Shown here: piece after piece, positions 9,568-19,363 of the stretch
Numbering within the stretch: position 1 is the first letter of the stretch
Layout: every line of letters starts with the position of its first letter
NCBI RefSeq assembly: GCF_046054155.1
Contig: NZ_JBEQCT010000002.1
Coordinates: 698,888 to 762,887, forward strand
Direction of reading: 5' to 3'
From: Celerinatantimonas yamalensis
GTDB taxonomy: Bacteria > Pseudomonadota > Gammaproteobacteria > Enterobacterales > Celerinatantimonadaceae
DNA: 64,000 nucleotides
Position numbers and translations under genes: made by a program
The notes under the pieces: model-generated
Seen by the model: the letters and a program-made list of their open reading frames with translations, nothing else
Databases searched by the model: none
What the model was told of the DNA's origin: nothing

Positions 9568-9783
9568 ATGAACACAATAGCATCGTTATTGTTGATACTG
9601 AATGACTATATGACTTTAGATAATTTTTTATTTTTAACAAATATGTCAATTGATTCAATCTATTATGCTCTATCGACACAACTGCATTTTTTCACGAATC
9701 AAAGCAGAGAAATAACTCGCAGTTATATGATGAACTATGCCAAATCGAAAACATTGGATTATGCACAATACCTCCAATGTTGA
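9568..9783 (+). CDS. Small hypothetical protein, 71 residues
   Basis: I do not recognise it. An ATG at 9568 stands six bases after a strong AAGGAG site. The product is rich in Leu, Tyr, Asn and Met with a hydrophobic N-terminal third (MNTIASLLLILNDY) and a more polar C-terminal end. It has no signal-peptidase site and no known domain that I can see. It stands alone between the divergent symporter promoter and the dienelactone hydrolase gene 101 bases downstream. Coding is supported mainly by the ribosome site. Confidence 0.45.
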   Translation: MNTIASLLLILNDYMTLDNFLFLTNMSIDSIYYALSTQLHFFTNQSREITRSYMMNYAKSKTLDYAQYLQC

Positions 9784-9884
9784 TCGTATATCATGTGCAA
9801 TGACACATAAGCCCATCAAGACCTATAGCAACCAACATTTTCATATCTGCTTAGATATGACATCACCTACATATAGAGGTACAT

Positions 9885-10586
9885 ATGACACAGTCGTGGA
9901 ATAACATTCTTAGTGATCAACCGTTTACCGGATACCTCAGCTTACCGCCAACAGGACAAGGCCCTGCTTTGGTATTACTCCAAGAAATCTGGGGAGTGAA
10001 TCAACATATTCGCGATGTCGCTGATAGTTATGCCCAAGCAGGATTTGTAGTACTTGCCCCAGATGTATTTTGGCGACTCACTGCGCGACTTGATTTAAAC
10101 TATGATGAGGTAGGTAATCAAAAAGCCTTTGAGTGTTATCAAGCACTCGACACCGATCTCGCTGTTCATGATATTGTAACCGCCATTAATTGGCTTAAGC
10201 TGCGTCCTGAAGTCACTGGGAAAATAGGTATTATTGGTTATTGCTTAGGTGGTCAATTGGCCTATCGCAGCGCTGTCGCTAGCGAGCATATTGACGCGGC
10301 TGTTTGTTATTATGGCGGTGGTATTGTCAATCATCTGGATATCGCCGAGCAGCTTACTCAACCAGTGATATTTCATCACGGCGAACGTGATGAACACATT
10401 TCCACCGATGATATTATCAAAGTTAAGGCAGCGTTCGCGGGAAGAGAGAATGCCCAATTCTACGACTATCCGCAGGCTGGGCATGGCTTTAACTGTTGGG
10501 GTCGGCCACTTATGTACCATCAACCATCAGCTGCTTTAGCGCAAGGCCGCTCACTGGTGTTCCTAGCCCAACAGTTATGCCATTAA
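9885..10586 (+). CDS. Dienelactone hydrolase family protein
   Basis: A 233-residue alpha/beta-hydrolase of the dienelactone hydrolase type. The nucleophile is Cys120 in GYCLGG. The acid is the Asp in HHGERDEHIS, and the base is the His in QAGHGFNCWGR, giving the family's Cys-Asp-His triad. The N-terminal QEIWGVNQHIRDVAD block is also typical. The family opens lactone rings or hydrolyses small esters in the cytosol, and the true substrate of bacterial housekeeping members is usually unknown. AGAGG lies just upstream of the ATG. There is no operon partner. Confidence 0.88.
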   Translation: MTQSWNNILSDQPFTGYLSLPPTGQGPALVLLQEIWGVNQHIRDVADSYAQAGFVVLAPDVFWRLTARLDLNYDEVGNQKAFECYQALDTDLAVHDIVTAINWLKLRPEVTGKIGIIGYCLGGQLAYRSAVASEHIDAAVCYYGGGIVNHLDIAEQLTQPVIFHHGERDEHISTDDIIKVKAAFAGRENAQFYDYPQAGHGFNCWGRPLMYHQPSAALAQGRSLVFLAQQLCH

Positions 10587-10618
10587 ATGAACCCATACTC
10601 AGATCAATAGCAGCGCGG

Positions 10619-11380
10619 CTAACTCGCCACAATCAATGCCGACTGTAAGGTAAAGCTATCCTTGGCATTGATCTCATAAAAATCACGTACTGAATTTGGC
10701 GCTTTTTGAATGAGTGAGCGAATCGTGGCCACATGCTCAGCAGGTGGCTGCATTCGCTCAATCCAGCTTTGAAACTCTAGAAATAGCGGAAATTGCTGGC
10801 ATGATTGTAACTTGAATCCTTGTTGAGTCAGCGCCTGTAACCATTGCGACAACGTAAAGTCGCGCACATGCGATGGATCACGAATCGTCTCAATGGTTTG
10901 TAGCCAACTATCAAGCAGTGGCTCGTCGGATGAAATGACATCAATGATCATCACTTGGCCCGATGGTTTTAACACCCGACGCATTTCGCTCAGCGCCGTT
11001 GACCACTGCGTCCAATGATGCGCACTATAGCGCGTGATCACCACATCGAAGTGATCATCTGCAAATGGTAAAGAAGCAACATTCCCCTGGCAGGTTTGCA
11101 AATTGGTTAGACAGCGTTTTTGTGCTTCTGTGCGAACCACTTGCAACATCGCATTAGATAGATCAAAAGCGACAATCTCTTTCACCTGCTCCGCCAACTG
11201 AAAACTAACATGGCCACCACCGCAGCCCATATCTAAGACTCGGGCCTGTGGTTGCTCGCCAACTAATTGTCTAACCAATTGTAAATCATCACCTTTAGCG
11301 TGAACTTCGCTATGTAAATAGGCATTGGCTTGGGGCGAAAACTGCGCTTGCAGCAATTGTTCATGGGTGGTTTGATTCAA
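10619..11380 (-). CDS. Class I SAM-dependent methyltransferase (UbiE/YafE-like)
   Basis: A 253-residue protein with a Methyltransf_11 core. Motif I is VLDMGCGGGHVSF (about residues 46-58), the acidic loop is IVAFDLS, and a later block reads DVVITRYSAHHW. The start is a TTG at 11380 eight bases after AAGGAG. It resembles E. coli YafE in the N-terminal block (FSPQANAYLHSEVHAKGDDL). The methyl acceptor is unknown. It is transcribed away from an XRE regulator across a 98-base gap. Such pairing of a small-molecule methyltransferase with an MmyB-type regulator is common and suggests control by it. Confidence 0.85.
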   Translation of the reverse strand: MNQTTHEQLLQAQFSPQANAYLHSEVHAKGDDLQLVRQLVGEQPQARVLDMGCGGGHVSFQLAEQVKEIVAFDLSNAMLQVVRTEAQKRCLTNLQTCQGNVASLPFADDHFDVVITRYSAHHWTQWSTALSEMRRVLKPSGQVMIIDVISSDEPLLDSWLQTIETIRDPSHVRDFTLSQWLQALTQQGFKLQSCQQFPLFLEFQSWIERMQPPAEHVATIRSLIQKAPNSVRDFYEINAKDSFTLQSALIVAS

Positions 11381-11478
11381 AATTTACTCCTTAATCGGGA
11401 TGACATAAACTATCGATTATCGTGAAAGCGAAGTCGTCGACCAACAAGTCCAGTTGATATAGGGGGATAAAAACAACC

Positions 11479-12267
11479 ATGCTAGAAACTGATAATTTAT
11501 TGGGACAATTTATTCGCGTTCATCGCCAGCAATTAACACCACCCGAGCAAACCCATGGCCGTCGCCGCACACCAGGCTATCGTCGTGAAGAGCTCGCGCA
11601 GGCGGCCGGATTAAGCACCACATGGTTAACTCGTCTAGAGCAAGGTCGCAGCCTAAGCGCATCCGTCACGGTGTTAGCGCGCTTGTCACAGGCATTGCAG
11701 CTTAATCCAGCCGAAAGAGCGACGTTATTTGAGCTAGCTGGTAAATTTGACCCCTACAGCAATACGCCCGCGCTCGCTCAAAAAAGATTAATCAAGCCAC
11801 TCCAAGATCTTCCTGATCAATTTCATGGGCCGTGTTACTTGCTGGATTCATCTTGGAATGCTTTATGTTGGAATCATCAGGCCGCCCAGCTATTTATCGG
11901 CTGGTTAGATATTCCCAATCATGACCGAAATTTACTTCGTTATACCTTTTTAAATCAGCAAGCCCGACAATTAATTCCAAACTGGGCTGAGCGCGCACAG
12001 CGATTGGTTGCCGAATTTCGTCTCGATTACACTCATCAAAGCGAGGACCCTCAAATCATCGAGTTAATCGATGAGTTAACGGCACAAAGCACTGAATTTG
12101 CAGCGCTCTGGCAGAACCAACAGGTGCGCTATCGTGATGGAGGGAGCCGCTATTTTGCCCATCCACAGTGGGGAGAGTGCCAATTCCAGCAAGTCACCTT
12201 GCAAGTCAGTGCAATCCCTGAGCTCAAGCTGGTTTGCCTACTCGAAAAAGCGATCAAAGATGAATAA
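11479..12267 (+). CDS. XRE-family regulator with MmyB-like ligand-binding domain
   Basis: A 262-residue DNA-binding protein. An N-terminal HTH_31-type domain (residues about 8-85, with RRTPGYRREELAQAAGLS and WLTRLEQGR) is followed by the PAS-like MmyB ligand-binding domain (about 105-255). That domain shows the family's hallmarks: a WNALCWNHQAA block, then NLLRYTFL, and a final FQQVTLQV segment. Members are thought to sense fatty acids or similar small molecules. It faces the methyltransferase gene and probably controls it and itself. Confidence 0.85.
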   Translation: MLETDNLLGQFIRVHRQQLTPPEQTHGRRRTPGYRREELAQAAGLSTTWLTRLEQGRSLSASVTVLARLSQALQLNPAERATLFELAGKFDPYSNTPALAQKRLIKPLQDLPDQFHGPCYLLDSSWNALCWNHQAAQLFIGWLDIPNHDRNLLRYTFLNQQARQLIPNWAERAQRLVAEFRLDYTHQSEDPQIIELIDELTAQSTEFAALWQNQQVRYRDGGSRYFAHPQWGECQFQQVTLQVSAIPELKLVCLLEKAIKDE

Positions 12268-12473
12268 AATTCATTATTTTATCGTAAGTCATTCCGCTAT
12301 TAACGTTGGAAGTGATAAAACAACCAGAGTTAGTTTAAAAACAGGCTCAAAATCTTTGGGTTACTTTTCAATAAAATAATCAATATGAATATTTTTCACC
12401 TAGCCATCTAAATGGCCATGTTAGTCTGAATGGGTTCACATAAACATACCCCTCATCTAAGGAGTTCAGACTC

Positions 12474-13649
12474 ATGTTGCAAACACCAATCACCGCACCA
12501 TTTCGCGCAGATGTCGTCGGCAGTTATCTACGCCCAGAATATTTGCATCAAGCCCGTCGCCAGTTTGAACAAGGTGATATTGATGCAAACGCGTTAAAGG
12601 CCATCGAAGATAAAGCCATTAGTGAACTTGTCGAAAAACAAAAAGCGGCAGGGCTGAAGGTCATCACTGATGGAGAGTTTCGGCGCAGTTGGTGGCACCT
12701 TGATTTTATGTGGGGCCTCAATGGGGTAGAAAAAACAACCATTGATCGGGGCTACGTTTTTGCTGAGGTTGAAACGCGGGCAGAAAGTGTCCAGCTAACT
12801 GGAAAAATCAGCGGTAAAAATCATCCCTTTATTGACCACTTTAAGTTTTTAAATCAATTTTCCGAAGCCGCTATTTTGCCGCGTCTGACTATTCCGGCAC
12901 CCGCACAATTTCTTGCTGAACTCTTACGTGGCAAAAACAAAGCAGTGACTGAGTCGGTCTATGCCAATATCGACGAGTTGATTGAAGATATTGCCAAGGC
13001 TTATCATAGTGTAATGCTTGATCTGAGCGCTGCTGGGTGTCGCAATTTACAGTTAGACGATTGCACTTGGGGGATGTTGACCGATCAACGTCTGACCTCT
13101 GGTGCCGTTGAAGCGCAAAAAGAACATGCGGCATGTGATTGTGGTCTGTCCCATGAGCCCATCAGTCACACGCAAAAAATTGCCGATATCGCTGAACGCT
13201 ATCTCACCGTCAATAACGCCGCTATTGCCAATGCACCGAAAGAACTTACGTTGACCACTCATGTCTGCCGCGGCAATTATCGCTCGACATGGGCTGCAAG
13301 CGGAGGTTATGCCCCTATTGCTGACTATCTCTTTAGTCGAGAAAATGTTGATGCCTATTATCTTGAATTCGATACTCACCGTGCCGGCGATTTTTCGCCT
13401 TTAGCGAAAGTATCAGGCAACAAAAAAGTTGTATTAGGTTTGATCTCATCAAAAAATCCTGAGCTTGAGGATGCCGAAGCGATTGTCTCGCGCATTCAAG
13501 AAGCGGCTCAATATATTCCGTTAGATCGCCTATACCTAAGCACCCAGTGCGGATTTGCCTCAACCGAAGAGGGCAATAACCTCACTGAAGTACAGCAGTG
13601 GGAAAAAATAGCACTCGTGCAAAAGGTCGCGCAGCACGTCTGGGGATAA
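12474..13649 (+). CDS. MetE C-terminal-like, cobalamin-independent methionine synthase family protein (YxjG type)
   Basis: A 391-residue protein equal to the catalytic half of MetE. Zinc ligands are His263 and Cys265 (THVCRGN) and Cys359 (STQCGF), with the acidic block YLEFDTHRAGDF between them. RADVVGSYLRP at the N terminus is the family's usual opening. The family moves a methyl group to a thiol such as homocysteine. YxjG/YxjH-like proteins lack the MetE N-terminal domain and may use another methyl donor. A clear AAGGAG precedes the ATG. No MetJ box was recognised upstream. A hairpin follows the stop. Confidence 0.85.
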   Translation: MLQTPITAPFRADVVGSYLRPEYLHQARRQFEQGDIDANALKAIEDKAISELVEKQKAAGLKVITDGEFRRSWWHLDFMWGLNGVEKTTIDRGYVFAEVETRAESVQLTGKISGKNHPFIDHFKFLNQFSEAAILPRLTIPAPAQFLAELLRGKNKAVTESVYANIDELIEDIAKAYHSVMLDLSAAGCRNLQLDDCTWGMLTDQRLTSGAVEAQKEHAACDCGLSHEPISHTQKIADIAERYLTVNNAAIANAPKELTLTTHVCRGNYRSTWAASGGYAPIADYLFSRENVDAYYLEFDTHRAGDFSPLAKVSGNKKVVLGLISSKNPELEDAEAIVSRIQEAAQYIPLDRLYLSTQCGFASTEEGNNLTEVQQWEKIALVQKVAQHVWG

Positions 13650-13684
13650 ACAAGACGCCAACGCAATATAATCTCAGATGACAA

Positions 13685-13725
13685 GCCCGTGGGGATGAAA
13701 CGCTCCAGCTTTATCCCAAACGGGC
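13685..13725 (+). terminator. Hairpin after the MetE-like gene
   Basis: GCCCGT pairs with ACGGGC at the base, and an inner GGGAT/ATCCC stem encloses a loop near 13705. It starts 36 bases after the stop. There is only a short AAATT tail, so this is a possible rather than a clear intrinsic terminator. Confidence 0.45.
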
Positions 13726-13850
13726 AAATTCGGTCATGGGTAATTGAATAAAACAACTCCGGTATAGATAAAAAGCGCCAACAGACAACCATGTTGAGGC
13801 TAACCGACGCTCATTCGTCGCTTAAACATCATCGAGCCAACCGAGCGACG

Positions 13851-14804
13851 TTAGTCAGCGCCTTGTTGCGGGGCTCGCGTCACCCACCAACACAATAGCG
13901 ATCCTAGACTAATCAGCAAACAACCTTGCCAAAATGGCCAACTGAGGGAAACCTGTAGCTGCCAAGCGGCTATCAGCGCCGAAAAAATGGGGATAAAATA
14001 AGATAAAATCGCCAGCAACGTGACATTGGCGTTTAAGAGTGCTTTATTCCATGCGGCATATCCCACGCCCATTGCAACTGCAGCACTTGCTAGCACGTAT
14101 CCTACTTTGGTCGAAAACATCGAGAGATTCAAAGCCGGCTCATCACTCACTGCATACTGTCCCCAAAGAACGAGCGCCACCAACACAAAGAAGAACACAA
14201 TACCATCTTTGCCTTGCGCCAGAGATCGCGTCAGGATGCAATAGAACGCCCATAAAAATGCGCCACTGGTCGCTAGTAGATAGCTCAAAGGATTACTGGC
14301 AAGGTTTGTACTCATTTGCAACAGCGAAACATCACCACGCCCCACCACCAGTAACGCCCCAAATAGACATAAACCGATGCCAATATACAAACCAATATGA
14401 CCCAGACGACGCTCACTTAAGACCGCAAGCCACACGGTTAATGCGGGCCACAAATAATTGAGCATACTCACTTCGATCGCCTGTTCGTTGCTCTGGGCAA
14501 ATCCAATCGACAATGACATACAGAGCTCATAACTAACGAATAACCCCGCACCAAGCCATAAATAAGTTCGAGGAAACGTCGAGAGCTTCGGCCATCCGCC
14601 TAACAAAAGCTGCAGCAAGGCCCCAAACGAATAGATCAGCGCTAATGCACCAAGCGCGGGAAGTTCGCTACTAAGAATGCGTAGCGTCGCGGTTAATGAA
14701 GCCCACAGGCCAATGGCAATGACACCAAGGCCTGTAGCTTTTGCGGGGGTTAACAAGCGCTCATTCCTGAATACATGAAAACGGCCAGTGTCCCGCATGC
14801 TCAT
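13851..14804 (-). CDS. yddG: YddG-like aromatic amino acid exporter (DMT/EamA superfamily)
   Basis: A 317-residue inner-membrane protein with ten predicted helices. It tracks E. coli YddG through LFVSYELCMSLSIGFA, QAIEVSMLNYLWPALT, NPLSYLLATSGAFLWAFYC and the final FWQGCLLISLGSLLCW. YddG exports Phe, Tyr, Trp and some analogues. The first about 25 residues have no match to YddG and no clear ribosome site, so the real start could be internal. It ends 48 bases into the gap shared with DoxX upstream, so the two may be co-transcribed. Confidence 0.85.
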   Translation of the reverse strand: MSMRDTGRFHVFRNERLLTPAKATGLGVIAIGLWASLTATLRILSSELPALGALALIYSFGALLQLLLGGWPKLSTFPRTYLWLGAGLFVSYELCMSLSIGFAQSNEQAIEVSMLNYLWPALTVWLAVLSERRLGHIGLYIGIGLCLFGALLVVGRGDVSLLQMSTNLASNPLSYLLATSGAFLWAFYCILTRSLAQGKDGIVFFFVLVALVLWGQYAVSDEPALNLSMFSTKVGYVLASAAVAMGVGYAAWNKALLNANVTLLAILSYFIPIFSALIAAWQLQVSLSWPFWQGCLLISLGSLLCWWVTRAPQQGAD

Positions 14805-14818
14805 TTATCTGACAAGTA

Positions 14819-15247
14819 TTAACGCCATTTTTCACTCACAAGTGAATAACGGCCGCCGCCAATAAACAAGATAACTAATGACATAAGAAAATAAGACATC
14901 AAGCTTTCAATTCCCCAAGCTCCAACCTGATTAACGGTAAATGTTGCAGGAACATCGACCAATAGCCAAGCAACTAACATCGTCCCGATGATCGCCAGCG
15001 CACAAGGGCGACACAATATCCCCAACATAATTAAAATAGGCGCGGCCACCTCGCCAAAATAGACACCATAGGAGACAAATTCAGGGACGCCATGCGCCAC
15101 CAGCATTGAACCAATTCCGCCAACACCGGCTTCAAGTTTATGGATCCCATGAAAGAGCAGCATCCCGATGCTCAGACGTAAAATAAGTTTTCCCAGATCA
15201 GGGTGGTAACATTTTTCATTAAGAGTATTGAGCAGTGCACTAACCAT
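14819..15247 (-). CDS. DoxX family membrane protein
   Basis: About 142 residues with four hydrophobic segments and the DoxX signature RLSIGMLLFHGIHKL near residue 23, a GVYFGEVAAPILIMLG block and a GGGRYSL end. The start at 15247 has GGAA nine bases upstream. A longer version from 15292 has no ribosome site. DoxX proteins are small quinone- or redox-linked inner-membrane proteins whose role is poorly fixed. It is followed after 14 bases by the yddG-like gene on the same strand. Confidence 0.8.
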   Translation of the reverse strand: MVSALLNTLNEKCYHPDLGKLILRLSIGMLLFHGIHKLEAGVGGIGSMLVAHGVPEFVSYGVYFGEVAAPILIMLGILCRPCALAIIGTMLVAWLLVDVPATFTVNQVGAWGIESLMSYFLMSLVILFIGGGRYSLVSEKWR

Positions 15248-15537
15248 GGCTATTTTCCTATTCCGATACAGGTGAGAATCATTTCGATTCACTCTTGCAT
15301 AAACTAGCGTAATCGGTATAGGACAGCTTGACGTAAATCAACAAAATTTTAGTTAACAAGTACTCAGAATACATAATAAACATACAAATAGAATAACGGA
15401 TGAACGCGCTTATACTAACTCATAATATTACAATGAATATTGGCAATACATTTGGGTTCAATTTGAAGATGACTCAAGCGCAGATAAGGGGCTAGATTCA
15501 AATAAATGGCTAACCCCATCGCCTAAATAAGTCGATA

Positions 15538-16860
15538 TTAAAGCACCATCGCGGCAATCCAACCCGTCGCCAGTAAAGGCAGATTGTAGTGGATAAAGGT
15601 TGGGATCACGCTATCACGAATATGGTCGTGCTGGCCATCCGCATTGAGCCCCGATGTAGGGCCTAACGTCGAATCGGAAGCAGGAGAACCTGCATCCCCC
15701 AATGCCGCCGCCGTTCCTACGAGTGCCACGGTCGCCGTATGGTCAAAGCCTAACTGCAGACACAACGGCACATAAATCGTCGCAATAATCGGAATAGTGC
15801 TAAACGAAGAACCGATCCCCATGGTCACCACAAGCCCAACCACCAGCATGCTAGCAGCCGCGATCCCCTGGCTGGTGCCAAGCCATCCACTTAAGGTATG
15901 AACCAAAGATTCGACATCCCCAGTCGCACGGATCACAGCAGCAAACCCAGCGGCGCTAATCATAATAAAGCCAATCATCGCCATCAATTCCACACCGCCA
16001 GAAAATACATGTTGTGATTGCTTCCAGCTTAACTGCCCCGAGATAAAAAACACCGCCAACCCGCAAAGCGCACCGAAAATCATTGAATCGGTATACAGTT
16101 GCACGACTAAGGCCGCAACTACAGCCAGCAGCGCAATCGCTATAGCGATAGGCTTAGGCAACTGGATGGGAGGTAACTCCTCCAACATCGGGCAATCCAC
16201 ATAATGACGTGGTTTGCGATAACTAATAAAGACAGCGATCAACAACCCAAACAACATCCCCGTCGCTGGGATCCACATCGCTGGAGCGACTTTGGCCGGA
16301 TCGATCATAAGACCATTGACGGCTAAATTACCCGCTAACAGTTTGTTTAAAAACACCCCACCAAAGCCAACTGGCAGCACCATATAAGGTGTAATCAAAC
16401 CAAACGTCAGCACACAAGCGATAAGACGTCGATCAAGGCGAAGATGGTTCATCACATGCAATAAGGGAGGCACTAAGATAGGAATAAAAGCAATATGCAC
16501 TGGGATCAAGTTTTGACTAAAAATTGCCATCATCAATAGCACTGCACACACCATCGAGCGCATCAGCTTCAAGTGACTCTCTGAGGGCGAACTTCCCAAT
16601 CGGTTAATAATCTGATGAGCAAGCCAATCGGTTAGCCCCGAACGCGAAATAGCGACAGCAAAGGCGCCAAGCATTACATAACTAAGCGCAATTTCTGCGC
16701 CTTGGCCCAACCCTTGCTCAAATACTTGGGTAATTTGGGTGAGTGGCATCCCACCAACGAGTCCGCCGACAATGGCACTGACACACAAAGCAATCACCAC
16801 ATTAAGGCGCAGCACACTTAAAATCAACATCAGGGCGACCCCAATGACTACTGCATTCAT
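15538..16860 (-). CDS. Na+/H+ antiporter family protein (YuiF-like)
   Basis: A 440-residue protein with eleven or more membrane segments. The opening MNAVVIGVALMLILSVLRLNVVIALCVSA is split by conserved glycines (GGLVGGMPL), and the C-terminal block has GIGSSFSTIPIIATIYVP and GDAGSPASDSTLGPTSGLNADGQ with polar residues inside the membrane. These fit the NhaC/YuiF-type antiporter family of the ion transporter superfamily. AGGAA lies six bases before the ATG at 16860. Amino-acid or carboxylate exchange cannot be ruled out. Confidence 0.78.
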   Translation of the reverse strand: MNAVVIGVALMLILSVLRLNVVIALCVSAIVGGLVGGMPLTQITQVFEQGLGQGAEIALSYVMLGAFAVAISRSGLTDWLAHQIINRLGSSPSESHLKLMRSMVCAVLLMMAIFSQNLIPVHIAFIPILVPPLLHVMNHLRLDRRLIACVLTFGLITPYMVLPVGFGGVFLNKLLAGNLAVNGLMIDPAKVAPAMWIPATGMLFGLLIAVFISYRKPRHYVDCPMLEELPPIQLPKPIAIAIALLAVVAALVVQLYTDSMIFGALCGLAVFFISGQLSWKQSQHVFSGGVELMAMIGFIMISAAGFAAVIRATGDVESLVHTLSGWLGTSQGIAAASMLVVGLVVTMGIGSSFSTIPIIATIYVPLCLQLGFDHTATVALVGTAAALGDAGSPASDSTLGPTSGLNADGQHDHIRDSVIPTFIHYNLPLLATGWIAAMVL

Positions 16861-17010
16861 ACTTGTTCCTATTATAACGTTTGACGTCAAATATAACTGG
16901 GGGGCGTTGGTATAGCGTTTTTTGCTTGCGCTGCCAAGTGCAGGGAGCTGAAACTGCGCAATTTATGTAACATATGGCTATCGTTTGATGAATTTTTAAT
17001 CAATTTAAAG

Positions 17011-17062
17011 TAACAAAGCGACGGTTAGGTCGCTTTGTTATCAATAACGACTCGTCGTTATT
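17011..17062 (-). terminator. Two tandem hairpins after the SDR gene
   Basis: A perfect 12-base stem with a six-base loop (TAACAAAGCGAC / GTCGCTTTGTTA, 17011-17040) follows a perfect nine-base stem with a two-base loop (AATAACGAC / GTCGTTATT, 17043-17062) that overlaps the SDR stop codon. No long T run follows on either strand. They may act as a bidirectional terminator or a 3'-end stabiliser. Confidence 0.5.
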
Positions 17063-17858
17063 AGGGTGCAATCGAGTCCACTACCCCACCGTCAACACGC
17101 AGCGCTGCCCCACTAGTGGCAGAAGCTTGCATCGAGCAGGCATAAACAATCATATTGGCGACCTCCTCGGTGGTTGCCATCCGCTGAATCACGGACGAGG
17201 GACGATGAGCTTTAACAAATTCGGTGCCAACCTGTTCGAGACTCAATCCAGATTGCACAGACTGCTCTTGGAGCATCTGGGCGACCCCTTCACTCATCGT
17301 CGGCCCTGGCAATACAGAGTTCACCGTTACCCCCGTGCCTGCCATCCGTTTGGCCAAACCGCGGGCAATACTGGTACAAGCGGTTTTTGACATACCATAG
17401 TGGATCATATCGGCGGGAATATTAAACGCCGATTCAGAGGATAAAAAGATCACCCGCCCCCACTGCGCTTTGGCCATGGCTGGCAGATAATGCCGCGCAA
17501 GGCGAACCCCAGACATGACATTGACATCAAAATACTGCTGCCAAATCGCATCATCCGTTTCAAAAAAATCAAGTGGACCAAAGATCCCAGCATTATTGAC
17601 TAAAATATCGCAGTGCGCGACAGCTTGAGTCAGCGCTTCGCATCCGCGGGCATCACTTAAATCGGCAACAACGCCTTGTACATCCGCTTGTGGTTGCTGT
17701 TTTTTGAGCACGGCAATGGCCGCATCAACCGCTTCAGCCGTGCGACCGTTAATCACAACTGCCGCGCCAGCTTCAAGCAGCCCTTTAGCAGTGGCAAATC
17801 CAATCCCTTTGGTTGAGCCGGTGACAACAGCGATCTTACCCGTTAAATTGATCTGCAT
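17061..17858 (-). CDS. Short-chain dehydrogenase/reductase
   Basis: A 265-residue classical SDR. The cofactor loop is TGSTKGIG, the structural block is NNAG, and the catalytic residues are Ser in FLSSESAF and Tyr/Lys in YGMSK. An Arg in INGRT after strand two favours NADP(H). The ATG at 17858 has AGAGGAAG upstream, and an earlier in-frame start lacks this. The C-terminal DGGVVDSIAP ending is standard. The substrate is unknown, and no neighbour points to one. Confidence 0.9.
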   Translation of the reverse strand: MQINLTGKIAVVTGSTKGIGFATAKGLLEAGAAVVINGRTAEAVDAAIAVLKKQQPQADVQGVVADLSDARGCEALTQAVAHCDILVNNAGIFGPLDFFETDDAIWQQYFDVNVMSGVRLARHYLPAMAKAQWGRVIFLSSESAFNIPADMIHYGMSKTACTSIARGLAKRMAGTGVTVNSVLPGPTMSEGVAQMLQEQSVQSGLSLEQVGTEFVKAHRPSSVIQRMATTEEVANMIVYACSMQASATSGAALRVDGGVVDSIAP

Positions 17859-18100
17859 AGCTTCCTCTGTGTTTCTATCTGATTGAAAAAAGACTGATAA
17901 AGCGTCGATTAAAGGTCTCACCGATAACATGACTCCGCTGACTAACCATGACTATAGTAACAACTGTGTGGCATCGCTCAAGTGACAGTCATATCAACTT
18001 GTCAACTTGAATCAATCATCGAGCACTAAACTCCGCCCTTTCGGTCAGTTCTCAAGGCTACATTTGCAAGTACCACACTATATAAAGATGTAAATGAAAA

Positions 18101-19297
18101 CTAACGTCCTCGACTGCGGACAATCAGTGCCAACAGTGCACAGCTAATGGCAACAAAGCATACGCCCATCCATCCCCAGCCCGCATAAGCATATCCACCA
18201 AGAGCTGAGCCACTCGCCATCCCGATAAACACGCCTGTGAATAATAGCGCATTCAATCGTCCACGAGCCTGCGGCTCTAAACTATAAATAATACTTTGAT
18301 GTGCAATCAGTGATGACTGCAACCCTAAGTCAAAAACAATCGCCCCAAACGCAAGTACCGCTAATTGCATCGATGCTGGCCATACAAACACTGTCGCAAT
18401 TAAAACAAAGGCCAGTGTAACTAATGCGGAGCCGCCTTGTGCCACATGCACAGCGCTCAGCCGGTCAGTCAAGCGTCCCGCAATTGGTGCGCCGAGAGCA
18501 CCCGCGGCCCCAGCTAAACCAAAGGCACCCGCGATACCACTGCCTAAGTGATAGTATTGTTCAAGAAAGATAGATAGCATCGACCAAAAAGCACTGAAGG
18601 AGATTGATAATAACCCTTGGCTCAGCGCCGCAGTTCGCAACTGAGGATAAGTCTGCCAAAGCTTCACTAGCGATTTAATCAGTGCGCCATAACCGAGAGT
18701 TAAGCTCGCAGGCATCGCAGGGAGTACCCGCCACAGTACGCCAGCCACTATCACCATCAAAATAGCCGCAATCTGAAAGACACTCTGCCAGCCGAAATAC
18801 TGTGCCATCACACCACTGAATACACGAGAGAGCAAAATACCGAGTAATAGCCCGGTCATCACCGTGCCCACTATTTTACCGCGCTGCTGGGCAGGAGCTA
18901 ACGTAGCCGTGGCAGGAATAATATCTTGCGCCACCGAAGCCATCACCCCGACCAGCAAGCTGATGAGTAACAAACTATAAAAACCACTGGCAAAACTGCA
19001 CAATAAGAGTGCGATGGCTAACAATAAACTTTTCACTAAAATCAACACGCGCCGATCGAACATATCGCCCAAAGGAACCAGCAATAATATCCCCAATGCA
19101 TAACCAACCTGTGTTCCCGTTGCCACCCAACCGATATGCACAACTTGTATATGCAACTGTGTGCCCAATAGACTTAAGATCGGTTGGTTATAATAAATCG
19201 ATGCGACACTCAACCCAGCGCCAACTGCCAAACTAAAAATCAGATAATACGGCAGGTTAAGCACGGCTTGTGGGCGGCTTTTTTGCAAGACTGACAT
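18101..19297 (-). CDS. MFS transporter
   Basis: A 398-residue carrier with twelve predicted helices and the MFS motif A-like loop GDMFDRRVLI between helices 2 and 3. A second such loop, GRLTDRLSAVH, lies in the other half. ATG at 19297 with TTGGAA upstream is chosen. It is transcribed away from a LysR gene with an inverted repeat between them, so it is likely the regulator's target. It is probably a drug or metabolite exporter, but the substrate is not shown. Confidence 0.85.
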   Translation of the reverse strand: MSVLQKSRPQAVLNLPYYLIFSLAVGAGLSVASIYYNQPILSLLGTQLHIQVVHIGWVATGTQVGYALGILLLVPLGDMFDRRVLILVKSLLLAIALLLCSFASGFYSLLLISLLVGVMASVAQDIIPATATLAPAQQRGKIVGTVMTGLLLGILLSRVFSGVMAQYFGWQSVFQIAAILMVIVAGVLWRVLPAMPASLTLGYGALIKSLVKLWQTYPQLRTAALSQGLLSISFSAFWSMLSIFLEQYYHLGSGIAGAFGLAGAAGALGAPIAGRLTDRLSAVHVAQGGSALVTLAFVLIATVFVWPASMQLAVLAFGAIVFDLGLQSSLIAHQSIIYSLEPQARGRLNALLFTGVFIGMASGSALGGYAYAGWGWMGVCFVAISCALLALIVRSRGR

Positions 19298-19363
19298 AAC
19301 AAATTCCAATGATGGTGAACAATGAATAGGAGTATTTTGGCGATGACGAGCGTTTTTGGGTAG

